A stretch of DNA of 64,000 nucleotides. It comes from Pseudomonas asturiensis (GTDB taxonomy: Bacteria > Pseudomonadota > Gammaproteobacteria > Pseudomonadales > Pseudomonadaceae). Below are positions 54,254 through 63,279 of the stretch, piece after piece. The position numbers and the translations under genes are program-made. Every line of letters starts with the position of its first letter. Positions within the stretch are counted from its first letter, which is position 1. The stretch lies in NCBI RefSeq assembly GCF_900143095.1, contig NZ_FRDA01000008.1, positions 171,853 to 235,852 on the forward strand. The letters are read 5' to 3'. Below the pieces are notes generated by a model. It made no database searches, was not told the origin of the DNA, and worked only from the letters and a program-made list of their open reading frames with translations.

Positions 54254-55198
54254 TCAATACTTCACTTTGAAAGTCGGTGAGTCCTCGGGCCGCTGGCCGC
54301 GCCGATCATAGAGCCGGGTCGTGCTGATGTTTGCGTGGCCCAGCCAGATCTGCACCTTCGCAATGTCTGCGTCATGCTCAAGTGCGTTAGTCGCCGCCGT
54401 AGCCCGCAGGCCGTGAACACCCAACCCGGCAACGTGGATCTGCGCAGCTGCAGCCCACTCGTTGACCACTCCATAAACCCCGTTGGCCGTGATCCTGGTG
54501 CCCGACGTCCGTCCGCGCAGCGAGCGGAACAATGGCCCAGGTGTATGGGATCGTTCGCCGTCGCCCACCAGGTACATATAAATGCGCTCAGCCGCCACCG
54601 GGTGAAGGGGCAAGTAGCGGATCTTGTCGCCCTTGCCGTGGATCTGCAGATGCTTCACGCCTCGGCGCTCCTGCAGGTCACCAGTCTGCAACAGGCTCAG
54701 TTCCTCACGTCGCAGGCCGTGGTAAAGCAGTACCGCCAGAATCGCCCGGTCGCGCAGCCCCTTTAGAGAATCCGTGTCCGGTGCATCGAGCAGCCGCTTG
54801 GCCTGGTCATCGCCCAGGGCAGGGGTCTTGCCCTCGTTGCTTTCAACCCGAGGCCGTTTCACGCCGTGCACAGGATTGCCCCCGGCGACCGCATTGTTCT
54901 CCAGGAGGTGATCGAACAGGCTGGCCAGTGCCGCCAGTTTGCGCCGGATCGTCGCGCCGGCCAGGCCGCGCTGTTCCAGCTGGGCGCGCCAGGCTAAAAC
55001 GTGCGCCCGGTTCACGGCGCGAAACTCTTCGGCACCGGCCAGGCCGACAAAGCTGCAGAAGTCCTGCAGGTCATTGCGGTAGGCCCGACGCGTACGGGGG
55101 TTGTCGATATTGGCGAACCACTCGACCGCTGCCGGCACAGCGGCCAGCTGCTGGAACTCCAGGGCGGTCAGCCGACGTTCGCTGTTCTCTATTGCCAT
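54254..55198 (-). CDS. Tyrosine recombinase (XerC/D-like)
   Basis: A 314-residue recombinase with a core-binding SAM-like domain ([16 protein letters not shown]) and a catalytic domain with the full set: Arg in YHGLRREEL, a Lys in [12 protein letters not shown], His-x-x-Arg in GVHGLRAT, His in LGHANIST and Tyr in [12 protein letters not shown] 55198 has AGGA upstream; the ORF extends to 55255 but overlaps the partner gene. It is not next to the tRNA-Lys fragment, so it is probably not the integrase of the whole element but belongs to a nested insertion. Confidence 0.9.
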   Translation of the reverse strand: MAIENSERRLTALEFQQLAAVPAAVEWFANIDNPRTRRAYRNDLQDFCSFVGLAGAEEFRAVNRAHVLAWRAQLEQRGLAGATIRRKLAALASLFDHLLENNAVAGGNPVHGVKRPRVESNEGKTPALGDDQAKRLLDAPDTDSLKGLRDRAILAVLLYHGLRREELSLLQTGDLQERRGVKHLQIHGKGDKIRYLPLHPVAAERIYMYLVGDGERSHTPGPLFRSLRGRTSGTRITANGVYGVVNEWAAAAQIHVAGLGVHGLRATAATNALEHDADIAKVQIWLGHANISTTRLYDRRGQRPEDSPTFKVKY

Positions 55199-55203
55199 CA
55201 ATC

Positions 55204-55758
55204 CTACTGGCACGGGCCGTACTCCTTGTCCCAACGGGCCTTGATAGCCGGCCACTCCGGTGACGCCATAAGCTCGCGTTGCAAACGCAGATGCTCAGGC
55301 TCGGGCACTAGGTGCTGCCAGCGTTCCTGCGCCTGTGGCAGTTCACTGCAGCGCAGATCTGTTTCCAGCACAGCACCGGCTGCCGCAAACCTGCGGCGTG
55401 CGATTCTCCAAAAGGGTTTCGAGGTGCCAACCTCATGCAGCGGCACAATCGGCACGTGGTGCGCCTGATACAAGATCCAGAGTGCGGCCAGGCCGATACC
55501 TTGGCGGCCGTGTTTGTGGTCAACATCGATCTCATTGACGTAGACCCGATCACCCAGCGGGTTAATGCCATAACTGATCGAACCTACACGCTGGCCATCG
55601 CGCTCGATGCGGGCAAAGGTATCAGTTCCGGGGAAGACGAAATTGCCACGGAGCGATTCGGCGCGCTCGGTCACCAGCTGGACGCGCGCAGCGCGCTCAT
55701 TCAGAAAATTGGCTTGGCGTCGATGGAAAAAATCGCGGAGCGGATCGAAAAACGACAT
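55204..55758 (-). CDS. GNAT-like acetyltransferase-fold protein, partner of the recombinase
   Basis: A 184-residue protein. The middle part ([20 protein letters not shown] then LWILYQAH) resembles the acetyl-CoA-binding motif A of GNAT acetyltransferases (R/Q-x-x-G-x-G/A). ATG 55758 has AGGA about nine bases upstream. It ends five bases before the recombinase start, so the two form an operon. The substrate, and whether it has any role in recombination, is unknown. Confidence 0.55.
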   Translation of the reverse strand: MSFFDPLRDFFHRRQANFLNERAARVQLVTERAESLRGNFVFPGTDTFARIERDGQRVGSISYGINPLGDRVYVNEIDVDHKHGRQGIGLAALWILYQAHHVPIVPLHEVGTSKPFWRIARRRFAAAGAVLETDLRCSELPQAQERWQHLVPEPEHLRLQRELMASPEWPAIKARWDKEYGPCQ

Positions 55759-55796
55759 ATGGTCATCCTGCGCTAAAAGTGTTGATAACGTATTTC

Positions 55797-55814
55797 TTAC
55801 ATTGGTAAGTAACG
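55797..55814. other. Dyad in the 192-base gap between GNAT-like gene and chemoreceptor
   Basis: CTTAC-ATTG-GTAAG lies here in an AT-rich stretch that departs from the GC-rich surroundings. It may be a recombination or promoter site for the leftward recombinase operon. Nothing else is evident in 55759-55950. Confidence 0.35.
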
Positions 55815-55950
55815 GCCATAACCGACAATGGTACGCATGCGCCGCCGGGGGACGTGGTGTCAACGAGCTGACGAACAGCCATAATCCTTCACGATTTCTA
55901 GCCGATAGCTTCAAGACCAGGCCTCTGGCCATCTTGCAGTGGGAAGTCCT

Positions 55951-57570
55951 ATGCGGCTCAGAAATATAAACCTCGCTCCACGCGCCACCTTGTTTTTTTC
56001 GGCCATCATTTTGCTGGTCGTGGTCTTGGGCGTCATCGCCATACTGCAGATGGGCAAGCTTCGCGATACGGAAAAGGATGTCGAACTGAATTGGCTACCC
56101 AGTATTCGGCAAACCGCGATGATGAACTCCACCGTCCTTCGCGTCCGGTTGGAGACCCAGCGGGCCGTTGCCGATCCTCAAACCGTTCAGCAGACCATCG
56201 TCAAATTTCCTGCCTACCGGAAAGCCATGAAGGATGCGGTCTATAACTATGAGACCCTCATTGCGAGTGACCAGGAGCGACAGTTGTTCTTGGCCGTGAA
56301 AAAGTCCTACGACGATTACGCAAGCCAACTGGATCTGCTGGAACCTTTGTTGAAGGCAGGCGACACCGCTTCGATTGTCAAACTCGTCGCTACCGGTATA
56401 CGTCCCCTCACGAACCAAATGGAAACTCAGGTCGAGGAATTAACACAATTCAATAACAAAGGCGCTGCGCTTGCCGGTGTTCAAGCGACGCAAGTTTATG
56501 ATTCAGGTCTTTACATCGTCATCGGCCTGATTATCTTCGTCGCGCTCCTGACTCTTTGTTTGGCAACTCTTCTAACCAAAACGATTACGTCGCCCATCGG
56601 GAGCGCCCTTAGCGTCGCCGAACGCATTGCCTCAAGCGATCTGACGAAGGAGGTTGAGGTAAGCGGTACCGACGAGGCAGGCAGGCTTTTGAGCGCGTTG
56701 GCCACGATGCAGCAGAACCTTCGAAGCACGATCATGCAGATCGCTGACTCCTCATCCCAACTGGCTGCCGCCTCGGAAGAAATGACCGCGGTGACTGAGC
56801 AATCCAGCCTTGGCCTGGTGTCGCAGAATGATGAAGTAAATCAGGCTGCAACTGCTGTCACCGAGATGAGCGCTGCAGTGGACGAGGTAGCACGCAATGC
56901 CGAATCAGCTTCCGAAGAGTCCAGGAAAGGTCAGGGCTATACGGAGGTTGGTTTGGAGCGTGTATCGCAGACGCTTAAGTCCATCGAAAAGCTGTCGAGC
57001 AACGTGCGCGACACCAGCGAGCAGATCACTGGCTTGTCCAATCGTGCACAGAACATTTCCAAAGTGGTTGAGGTGATCAGAGCCATTGCTGAGCAGACCA
57101 ATCTGCTTGCGCTCAATGCCGCGATCGAGGCCGCTAGGGCGGGTGAACAAGGCCGAGGCTTCGCAGTCGTTGCTGACGAAGTTCGAGCCCTCGCTCACCG
57201 CACGCAAGTGTCTACGCAAGAAATTGAGCAGATGATTCAGGCCATTCAGAACGATTCTGACCAGGCCGTGAAGGCGATGGCCACCAGCAGAGAACTGGCT
57301 GCAGAATCCCTAAGCGTCGCAGGCGATGCCAGCAGTTCGCTTGACCAGATCGCGACAGCTATTACGGGCATCAACGAGCGTAACATTCTCATCGCCACCG
57401 CTTCGGAAGAACAGGCGCACGTCGCCCGGGAAGTCGATCGCAATCTGGTTAGCATTCGCGAGCTGGCCTCCCAAAGTTCTGCAGGTGCAAGCCAGACTGC
57501 AAGCGCTTGCAACGAGATGTCGAAGCTTGCGGTTAGTCTGAATCAGCTGGTCAATCGTTTCAAGGTTTAA
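55951..57570 (+). CDS. Methyl-accepting chemotaxis protein
   Basis: A 539-residue chemoreceptor. Helix 1 (about 12-34), a four-helix-bundle ligand-binding domain (about 35-190), helix 2 (about 191-212), HAMP (about 213-265) and a signalling domain whose hairpin tip reads [20 protein letters not shown] and [16 protein letters not shown] 55951 is used; GTG 55939 is possible. The ligand is not predictable. A chemoreceptor as mobile-element cargo would change behaviour of the host. Confidence 0.92.
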   Translation: MRLRNINLAPRATLFFSAIILLVVVLGVIAILQMGKLRDTEKDVELNWLPSIRQTAMMNSTVLRVRLETQRAVADPQTVQQTIVKFPAYRKAMKDAVYNYETLIASDQERQLFLAVKKSYDDYASQLDLLEPLLKAGDTASIVKLVATGIRPLTNQMETQVEELTQFNNKGAALAGVQATQVYDSGLYIVIGLIIFVALLTLCLATLLTKTITSPIGSALSVAERIASSDLTKEVEVSGTDEAGRLLSALATMQQNLRSTIMQIADSSSQLAAASEEMTAVTEQSSLGLVSQNDEVNQAATAVTEMSAAVDEVARNAESASEESRKGQGYTEVGLERVSQTLKSIEKLSSNVRDTSEQITGLSNRAQNISKVVEVIRAIAEQTNLLALNAAIEAARAGEQGRGFAVVADEVRALAHRTQVSTQEIEQMIQAIQNDSDQAVKAMATSRELAAESLSVAGDASSSLDQIATAITGINERNILIATASEEQAHVAREVDRNLVSIRELASQSSAGASQTASACNEMSKLAVSLNQLVNRFKV

Positions 57571-57695
57571 GGTATTCACGTACGTCAGCGGACTCGTCCG
57601 ATGTCCTTGGATATCGGACCTAGACTGTCGACTGTGCCTTGGCGATATACCGTCCTCCCTGAGCGTGAGCCTGCAGGGATTGCACAGTCTATTGG

Positions 57696-58136
57696 CTATT
57701 GGGTTGATCGGCTGTTTGTGTTTTGTGGGGTGGGTGACGTTGCGGGCCCGTGAAGATGTCCCGTAGGATCGTTGATCTGAATTGTCTTCCCATGCTGCCA
57801 TCCATCCGCACCTGGATCTGCTTTGGGGATCTGAATATCGGCTCGTTGAGCTTTGATTGCCGACTTGACGATTCCCAAGCGTTGGTTGCGTTGTTGCTGC
57901 ATTGCGGGATCAGCCTGGCCGTCAGCTGTGAACCCCATCATCAGTTGTGGAACACCTAGGGGAAGTGTTTTGTCTTGATCGGTGTGCCAGGTGTGCCACG
58001 TCTTGCCATGGGTATGAGCCAGTCGCTCCACCCGGTCAGCAATCTGAGTGACTCCACAGCAATTGAGCTTCATGGCCTGAAGATTGGTTGATAACAGATC
58101 GGGGATTCGCCACTTGCCTTTAGGCCTCAGTGTGGA
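57696..58136 (-). pseudogene. Unidentified gene remnant (possible conjugation-element protein C-terminus)
   Basis: An open minus-strand stretch without a proper start: the frame is open from a stop at 58137-58139, and the first ATG is at 58073. It reads GKWRIPDLLSTNLQAMKL, NCCGVTQIADRVERLA and GKTWHTWHTDQDK, ending in a low-complexity tail. The composition suggests the C-terminal part of a larger secreted or conjugation protein, perhaps of another conjugative element. I cannot name the family. Bases 57571-57695 hold nothing recognisable. Confidence 0.4.
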
Positions 58137-58253
58137 CTAAACACTATGCCGCCATTGCCGGAGCTGGTGAGGTGATTCAAAGAGACGGAACTTAGGAACT
58201 TGGGGATTTTCCGAATAAGGGAACTTCGTCACATTCCGGGAAAGGAATTGCCC

Positions 58254-58478
58254 ATGCCACACTCCGCTCATTATCGAATCGAGTACGTGCACAATGGTGC
58301 CGACAAGAGCTTTTACGTCAGCGCGGAAATCATGAGCAATGCTGAGGCCTGGCACTGGGCTGCAGTGGATTCGGGGGTAGCGCAGATCCCGAAATATCGC
58401 CGAGACAGGGTCCAGATCGTTAGCAAGCCACTCGCCAAGCGGCACGGTATTGTCCAGGTGCAGTGGTCGCACGCTTAG
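58254..58478 (+). CDS. DUF6555-like small protein
   Basis: A 74-residue protein: HYRIEYVHNGADKSFYVSAE, then NAEAWHWAAVDSGVAQIP, a pattern I associate with the Pseudomonas DUF6555 family of unknown function. ATG 58254 has AAGGA eight bases upstream; the longer frame from 58200 has no ribosome binding site. Confidence 0.65.
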   Translation: MPHSAHYRIEYVHNGADKSFYVSAEIMSNAEAWHWAAVDSGVAQIPKYRRDRVQIVSKPLAKRHGIVQVQWSHA

Positions 58479-58565
58479 TAGTCAGCTCAGTCTCGCATGG
58501 TGTATCAATGCACCATTAGAGCAAGCTGGCGGGCTTTGACGGCTGCACTGAACAAGAACGAATAG

Positions 58566-58805
58566 TCATCTGACCCCGTTGGGCCCCTCCAGCACTTGCC
58601 TCACCTTCTTAGCCAGATCGATGGGCACGTAAGATTTGGATAACATCAAAATCCCCCCGCATCCGTAGGCTCTAGCGAGTTTTCGGAATAACCAGTTTTC
58701 AGCGACACCTTTGGAGTGGGGTAAAAGCGCTTGGCTTCCCGGGCCAGCGTCACGCCTTTCATTCCACCAGGAATTGATCAGGTCGTAAGCGTCTGCCGAA
58801 CACAT
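58566..58805 (-). CDS. Unrecognised small ORF, possibly a fragment
   Basis: A 79-codon frame ([21 protein letters not shown]...) with normal-looking composition. The frame stays open upstream of the ATG (TGWYK precedes it), so it may be the end of a longer lost gene. No ribosome binding site or family recognised. Confidence 0.3.
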   Translation of the reverse strand: MCSADAYDLINSWWNERRDAGPGSQALLPHSKGVAENWLFRKLARAYGCGGILMLSKSYVPIDLAKKVRQVLEGPNGVR

Positions 58806-58911
58806 CTTGTACCAGCCCGTTTGGTGTAGACGGACGCTCGAAACACCCTGTCGAGGCTATCGCGCTATTCGGTTTCGATGGCAGCTTGCTCCCCCTATGC
58901 TCTTGACTCGT

Positions 58912-59346
58912 CTAGGAGCAGCAACCAGAGCGAACCCCAGCAGCAGGTTCAAAAAGTGACTCAACAATCGTGCAGTCTGGAGTGTTCGAACCTAAGCATG
59001 TTGACTCACACATACCTGCCATTGAGAGCAGCTCTACCCGGATTTGCTGAAGCTTTGCTACCTTCGACTCTACTTCCGCTAGGTGCTTCTTGACCACCGA
59101 AAGCGCGTCAGCGCACGGACGATCAGCATCTGCTGCGAGCGCGATGAGTTCTCGGATATCTTCGAGCGGGAAACCCAATTCACGATTCTGCCGGATGAAG
59201 ACGAGTCTTGATCGATGCTTTTCAGTATAGATTCGATGACGCCCAGTCGACCGCAGGGCGGGAGGTAAAAGGCCTATTTTCTCGTAGTAGCGAATCGTTT
59301 CAATGTGGCAACCCGTTGATTTCGACAGCGCCCCGATTCCTGACAT
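58912..59346 (-). CDS. MerR-family thiol-metal regulator
   Basis: A 144-residue MerR protein: HTH TGCHIETIRYYEKIGLLPP, dimerisation helix at about 75-110, and metal-binding cysteines at 78, 113, 117 and 125 plus a C-terminal CC. Cys78/Cys113 with a third cysteine near 120 is the layout of the PbrR, CadR and MerR class, so a soft metal is the expected signal. GGGAG precedes the ATG. It is divergent from the permease gene, whose promoter it probably twists. Confidence 0.85.
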   Translation of the reverse strand: MSGIGALSKSTGCHIETIRYYEKIGLLPPALRSTGRHRIYTEKHRSRLVFIRQNRELGFPLEDIRELIALAADADRPCADALSVVKKHLAEVESKVAKLQQIRVELLSMAGMCESTCLGSNTPDCTIVESLFEPAAGVRSGCCS

Positions 59347-59367
59347 GCAAACTCCCCAAGCATTTTC

Positions 59368-59398
59368 TTGAACCTGTAGCAGCTACAGATATTAACCT
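59368..59398 (+). promoter_or_regulatory. MerR-type promoter for the permease gene
   Basis: TTGAAC (59368-59373) and TAACCT (59393-59398) are separated by 19 bases, with the perfect dyad CTGTAG-CAG-CTACAG (374-388 of this block) in the spacer. An over-long spacer with a central dyad is the hallmark of MerR-controlled promoters. Confidence 0.8.
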
Positions 59399-59437
59399 GT
59401 CTTCAGAAAATAATTTCACGCGCTTGAAGGGCATTTT

Positions 59438-60181
59438 GTGGACAGAGAACAGCTAGAGACTAACCAGATTCCCATTTACTTCGTCGCGGTCATTGTCGCG
59501 GCCCTCGGAGGCCTGCTCGCCCCCAGTGCGTCTGAAGCATTAGGGTCGACGGTGACACCCACCATCGCAGTGCTGATGTACGCCATGTTTCTACAGATCC
59601 CGTTCTTGGATCTCCGTAATGGCCTCGCAAATAAGCGTTTCATGGCGGCGCTGCTCACAGCCAACTTCGTGGCCATCCCCTTGCTGGTTTGGGCATTGAC
59701 GATGGGGATAACCAATCACCCGGCGATTTTGGTGGGTGCCCTGTTGGTCTTGCTGACGCCTTGTATCGACTATGTGGTGGTTTTTACCCATATCGGTAAA
59801 GGCGACTCCAAACTCACTCTGGCGGCCACCCCATTGCTTCTTTTGATGCAGCTTGTACTGCTGCCGGTGTACCTGACCTTCATGCTGGGTAACGACTCAA
59901 CAGTGGTCATTTCTATAGGCCCATTTGTTGAGGCCTTTGTGATGCTGATCGCTTTGCCTTTGGTCTTAGCGGTAGCAACAGCTGCCGGGGCAAAGAGATC
60001 ACGCATCGTTGAAAGCTGGAACAACGCATGGGCCTGGATGCCTGTACCGGCTATGGCGGCTGTATTGGTCGTGATGGGTAGGCTGCCCTGGGCGCTAGGC
60101 TCAGTTTCACTACACGTCGTGGGCTCGCTGGTAATGACGGCTGCCGGGCTTCTGTCCTATCAAATAATCAACACGCGCTGA
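59438..60181 (+). CDS. Arsenite permease/BASS-like transporter, C-terminally short
   Basis: A 247-residue membrane protein with about eight helices. LLTPCIDYVVVFTHIGKGDS and the NAWAWMPVPAMA segment resemble the arsenic-resistance (ACR3-like) branch of bile-acid:sodium symporter-fold transporters. Family members are usually 310-350 residues with ten helices, so roughly the last two helices are missing. GTG 59438 has GAAGGG upstream. A DUF190 gene begins ten bases after the stop. Control by the divergent thiol-metal MerR is likely. Confidence 0.65.
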   Translation: MDREQLETNQIPIYFVAVIVAALGGLLAPSASEALGSTVTPTIAVLMYAMFLQIPFLDLRNGLANKRFMAALLTANFVAIPLLVWALTMGITNHPAILVGALLVLLTPCIDYVVVFTHIGKGDSKLTLAATPLLLLMQLVLLPVYLTFMLGNDSTVVISIGPFVEAFVMLIALPLVLAVATAAGAKRSRIVESWNNAWAWMPVPAMAAVLVVMGRLPWALGSVSLHVVGSLVMTAAGLLSYQIINTR

Positions 60182-60191
60182 GGAGAGGAAC

Positions 60192-60515
60192 ATGAAAGCT
60201 TTTCTGGTGACCTTCTTTACTCAACAGAATCGTCGCTATCAGGGAAAGATGCTCGGCGACTGGGTCGTTGATTTGGCGAAAGAAATGGGACTGCGGGGTG
60301 CGACTCTGTCCACAGGTATCGAAGGCTTTGGGCATACCGGCCGGCTGCATTCCTCGCATTTTTTTGAACTAGCGGATCAGCCTACCGAAATTCGTATGGC
60401 CATTACCGAGGACGAATCTGAACAGTTATTCAAGCGATTGGAGCTTGAAGATATCTCGTTGTTTTACATAAAAACCCCAGTTGAGCTGGGCTTCGTCGGA
60501 ACAGAGGTCACCTAG
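60192..60515 (+). CDS. DUF190 (PII-like) family protein, copy 1
   Basis: A 107-residue ferredoxin-fold protein: FLVTFFTQQNRRYQGKMLGD, GATLSTGIEGFGHTGRLHSS, and a VELGFVG end. DUF190 proteins are small PII-like trimers found next to CrcB and CLC-F fluoride channels and other transporters. GAGGAGAGGA gives a strong ribosome binding site. It is 34% to 45% alike by eye to the copy at 62553-62876, sharing LGEW/LGDW and the G-x-E-G-(F/L) motif. A ligand-sensing role is inferred. Confidence 0.75.
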   Translation: MKAFLVTFFTQQNRRYQGKMLGDWVVDLAKEMGLRGATLSTGIEGFGHTGRLHSSHFFELADQPTEIRMAITEDESEQLFKRLELEDISLFYIKTPVELGFVGTEVT

Positions 60516-60581
60516 TTTGGCCCTCTTTCGTAAGCGGTGACTCGAAGACGCCTTCGCTTGCCTCGTACTCCGAAACACGAT

Positions 60582-60610
60582 TTTACATTTTGGACAGACC
60601 TAGCTAAGAT
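60582..60610 (+). promoter_or_regulatory. Sigma-70 promoter of the fluoride channel gene
   Basis: TTTACA (60582-60587) and TAAGAT (60605-60610) are separated by 17 bases. Transcription would begin just before the riboswitch. Confidence 0.65.
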
Positions 60611-60619
60611 CGGCGCATT

Positions 60620-60706
60620 GGAGATGGCATTCCTCCATTAACAAACCGCTGCGCCCGTAGCAGCTGATGATGCCTACAGAAACCTGATCAAACCAGGTCT
60701 GTAGGC
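60620..60706 (+). ncRNA. Fluoride riboswitch (crcB motif) with downstream hairpin
   Basis: The aptamer shows the conserved blocks GGAGATGGCATTCCTCC (60620-60636), AACAAACCGCT, GCAGCTGATGATGCC (60660-60674) and CTACAG. GGCAT (60626-60630) can pair with ATGCC (60670-60674), the pseudoknot of the fold. A second hairpin pairs GCCTACAGA (60672-60680) with TCTGTAGGC (60698-60706) and competes with the pseudoknot, giving an on/off switch. This RNA class binds fluoride and was characterised partly with P. syringae sequences. Confidence 0.93.
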
Positions 60707-60763
60707 GTTCGCGCTTAGAATCCCTTCTTTGGTCAGGCCCACTTATTTTTTGTGGCTGGCCAA

Positions 60764-62110
60764 ATGTCTAAATTTCGACGACCTGAACAACTCGACTTAC
60801 TGCCCTATATAGCGAAATGGCTTGCGCTTGCTGGTCTTGTAGCTCTTTTGGCAGGCTCTGCTTCTGCGTTATTCCTGCTTTCTTTGGATCATGCCACCCA
60901 GTGGCGAGAAACCCATCCCTGGGTAATCTGGCTCCTGCCAGTGGCCGGCTTTGCTGTGGGACTTGCATATCACTTGATAGGCAAACCCGTTGATGCCGGA
61001 AACAACCTGATCATCGATGAGATCCATGATCCTAAGAAGATCGTGCCTTTGCGCATGGTGCCGATGGTGCTGATCGGAACCGTGGTTTCCCACCTTTTTG
61101 GTGCATCTGTGGGACGTGAGGGGACGGCGGTGCAAATGGGCGGTGCCCTTGCCGATCAACTGACGCATGTCTTCCGTCTGCGCCGCGAAGACCGTCGGGT
61201 GATTCTCATGGCCGGTATCAGTGCTGGCTTTGCGTCCGTCTTCGGCACCCCTCTTGCCGGGGCTTTATTCGGACTTGAAGTATTGGCCATTGGACGTATG
61301 CGTTACGACGCGCTTTTCCCTTGCGTGGTTGCGGCAATCGTTGCTGACCAGGTGGGGCAAGCCTGGGGCGTGGTTCACACGCATTACGTCATTGGCGAAG
61401 TGGTTCCGGTGCAGCTGTGGAGCGTCATGGCTGTGGTGGCAGCTGGGATTGTCTTTGGCCTTACCGGCCTGCTATTCGCGACTGCGACCCACAAGCTCGG
61501 AGCCTTCGTTAAGCGGCTTATCACCTATTCACCATTAAGACCCTTCGCCGGCGGCCTGCTGATCGCAGTCGCAGTGTGGGCGCTCGGTAGTAACCATTAC
61601 ATCGACGTTGATAAGTACATCGGGCTAGGCATTCCGAGCATCGTCCAATCCTTTCAAATGCCAATGGCCCCTTGGGACTGGCTTGGAAAGATGGTGTTCA
61701 CCGTTGTCTCCCTGGGGACTGGATTCAAGGGCGGCGAAGTCACACCGCTGTTTTACATCGGTGCCACCTTGGGGAATGCGCTGGCTCCCCTCTTGCACCT
61801 TCCCTTCGGCATGCTGGCTGGTATCGGCTTTGTCGCCGTCTTTGCCGGTGCAGCTAATACGCCACTGGCAACCATCGTTATGGCCATGGAGCTCTTCGGG
61901 CCCGAAATTGCTCCGCTTGCAGCCATTGCCTGTATCGCAAGTTACCTCGTATCCGGACACACCGGGATCTATCACGCCCAGCGCGTCGGCCACAGCAAGC
62001 ATCACCGTCCTCTTCCGGAGGAAATCCGGCTCTCTGATATCAAGCAATTTCATGCTCAAAGTGAATCCGCCAGCGAGCGGAAAGTGACTCTTGCGGGGGA
62101 AGAGAAATGA
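60764..62110 (+). CDS. eriC: CLC-F fluoride/proton antiporter (EriC-F)
   Basis: A 448-residue CLC-family transporter of the fluoride-selective branch. The chloride-type GSGIP is replaced by GNNLIIDEIH near residue 82, and GREGTAVQMGG (about 125) and TGFKGGEVTPLFYIGA (about 325) are the other pore motifs. It expels fluoride in exchange for protons. ATG 60764 (MSKFRRP) is chosen; GTG 60752 is the alternative and neither has a strong Shine-Dalgarno. The riboswitch controls it. The stop overlaps the next gene. Confidence 0.93.
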   Translation: MSKFRRPEQLDLLPYIAKWLALAGLVALLAGSASALFLLSLDHATQWRETHPWVIWLLPVAGFAVGLAYHLIGKPVDAGNNLIIDEIHDPKKIVPLRMVPMVLIGTVVSHLFGASVGREGTAVQMGGALADQLTHVFRLRREDRRVILMAGISAGFASVFGTPLAGALFGLEVLAIGRMRYDALFPCVVAAIVADQVGQAWGVVHTHYVIGEVVPVQLWSVMAVVAAGIVFGLTGLLFATATHKLGAFVKRLITYSPLRPFAGGLLIAVAVWALGSNHYIDVDKYIGLGIPSIVQSFQMPMAPWDWLGKMVFTVVSLGTGFKGGEVTPLFYIGATLGNALAPLLHLPFGMLAGIGFVAVFAGAANTPLATIVMAMELFGPEIAPLAAIACIASYLVSGHTGIYHAQRVGHSKHHRPLPEEIRLSDIKQFHAQSESASERKVTLAGEEK

Positions 62111-62472
62111 TTGAACATCACCAAGATCGCCTGACAGCTTTGCAACTCTATTTTCCTGGCGCTAGCCGGGCTCGCGTGACCAGCTTCTGGCACCACCTAA
62201 GCGCACCTGCACTAGCCCAGCACCTCCTTAAAGTTGCTCAAAAAGCAAGAATTGAGCAGGTCATGCTCAAGACGATTTCTGCAGGTTATTTGCCAGGCCA
62301 TCGCATCTCCCATCATCACCCGGAGCTTGGCGATATGCGTCATCCCCAGTGTCTGGAATTGCTAGATACAGAGGACAAGCTGCGCGCATACCTGCGCGAC
62401 CACGCTGACGAGTTACGCAAGGTGCGAGCAGTTCTTCTCTTATGTGAGTTACCGCTCACTGACGCGTCGTAA
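62107..62472 (+). CDS. DUF190-like protein, copy 2 (divergent)
   Basis: A 121-residue protein overlapping the eriC stop by four bases. VMLKTISAGYLPGHRISHHHPE and LLDTEDKLRAYLRDHADEL follow the DUF190 pattern (G-x-A-G-y-x-x-x-x-R(I/L)-H, then E/D-x-K(I/L)RAFL), but the N-terminal part is different from copies 1 and 3 and no FF(T)E/Q start is present. Family call is tentative. Confidence 0.55.
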   Translation: MIEHHQDRLTALQLYFPGASRARVTSFWHHLSAPALAQHLLKVAQKARIEQVMLKTISAGYLPGHRISHHHPELGDMRHPQCLELLDTEDKLRAYLRDHADELRKVRAVLLLCELPLTDAS

Positions 62473-62511
62473 TTCAGTTTGAAAACAGCTCGGAAATGAA
62501 GAGGTAAGGCC

Positions 62512-62527
62512 GACCGAAGCGTCGGTC
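62512..62527 (+). other. Stem-loop before DUF190 copy 3
   Basis: GACCGA-AGCG-TCGGTC is a perfect six-base stem with a tetraloop in the 80-base gap after copy 2. It may set the relative expression of downstream genes. Confidence 0.4.
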
Positions 62528-62552
62528 ACTCGCGACATTAGAGGATGTAGCT

Positions 62553-62876
62553 ATGAACGGCTTTCAACTGACGTTTTTCACCGAACAGAGTACCAACTAC
62601 CAGCACCTTCCACTGGGAGAGTGGTTGGTCGAGTTCGCCAAGCGAGAGGGCGCGTTGGGTGCGACGTTGGTGAGCGGTACAGAGGGGCTAGATCATTTGG
62701 GGCATTTGCATACGGCGCATTTCCTCGGCGGTGCCGACCATCCCGTCACGGTGACTATATCCACTGATGAAATTGGGTGCGACAGGTTGCTGGAGGCATT
62801 GGCCAAGGAGTCGTTTTCACTGAGCTATATCAAATTGCCCATCGAATACGGTCGAGTGGGCCAGGCGAAAAACTAA
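62553..62876 (+). CDS. DUF190 (PII-like) family protein, copy 3
   Basis: A 107-residue protein with FQLTFFTEQSTNYQHLPLGE, GATLVSGTEGLDHLGHLHTA and a C-terminal SLSYIKLPIEYGRVG, closely parallel to copy 1. The shared FFTxQ opening, LGEW helix and I-E/V-E-x-G-x-VG end suggest a duplication. It has an AGAGGA ribosome binding site. Confidence 0.75.
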   Translation: MNGFQLTFFTEQSTNYQHLPLGEWLVEFAKREGALGATLVSGTEGLDHLGHLHTAHFLGGADHPVTVTISTDEIGCDRLLEALAKESFSLSYIKLPIEYGRVGQAKN

Positions 62877-62918
62877 AAAACGCACCTTGTTGGACAACCG
62901 ATAAAAAGGATAAACGCC

Positions 62919-63185
62919 ATGTACCGAGTTTATAACCTACGTCCACAGCCAGCCCCCGCTAACTGGGCTCATGACAACAGGCAGCTCCTCGTAGGACTGG
63001 TTTTTTGGTCGCTTTTTCTGGCGGGCATCGCAGACAATCAAAAGATTTCGAGCGAGGGGTGGTACGTCGTCACCCCGCTCGAAGGCGCATTAGTCACGAT
63101 GCGTATGCCCAGTGAAAAGTCCTGCAAGGCCGACGTAGCCCAGACCTGCGTACCGGGCTACGAGCTGAGAGCACAGCAACATTGA
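62919..63185 (+). CDS. Small membrane protein of the fluoride cluster
   Basis: An 88-residue protein with one hydrophobic helix (about 25-42, LLVGLVFWSLFLAGIAD) and a short soluble domain with two cysteines (KSCKADVAQTCVPGY). AAAAGGA precedes the ATG. I do not recognise a family. Confidence 0.6.
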   Translation: MYRVYNLRPQPAPANWAHDNRQLLVGLVFWSLFLAGIADNQKISSEGWYVVTPLEGALVTMRMPSEKSCKADVAQTCVPGYELRAQQH

Positions 63186-63279
63186 GCGCGATGGCGGTTG
63201 GCAATCCAAAGATGAGATCGCGAAATGGAGCTCACCGACGTCGGCTCATCAAAATCATTTTAGAGAATTGGGAGACCAC

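Noticed and set aside
54204..54260. Right end of the integrative element just after pilM
   Set aside because: No copy of the tRNA-Lys 3' repeat was found there or elsewhere in the window, and backbone transfer genes are missing, so the element probably continues.
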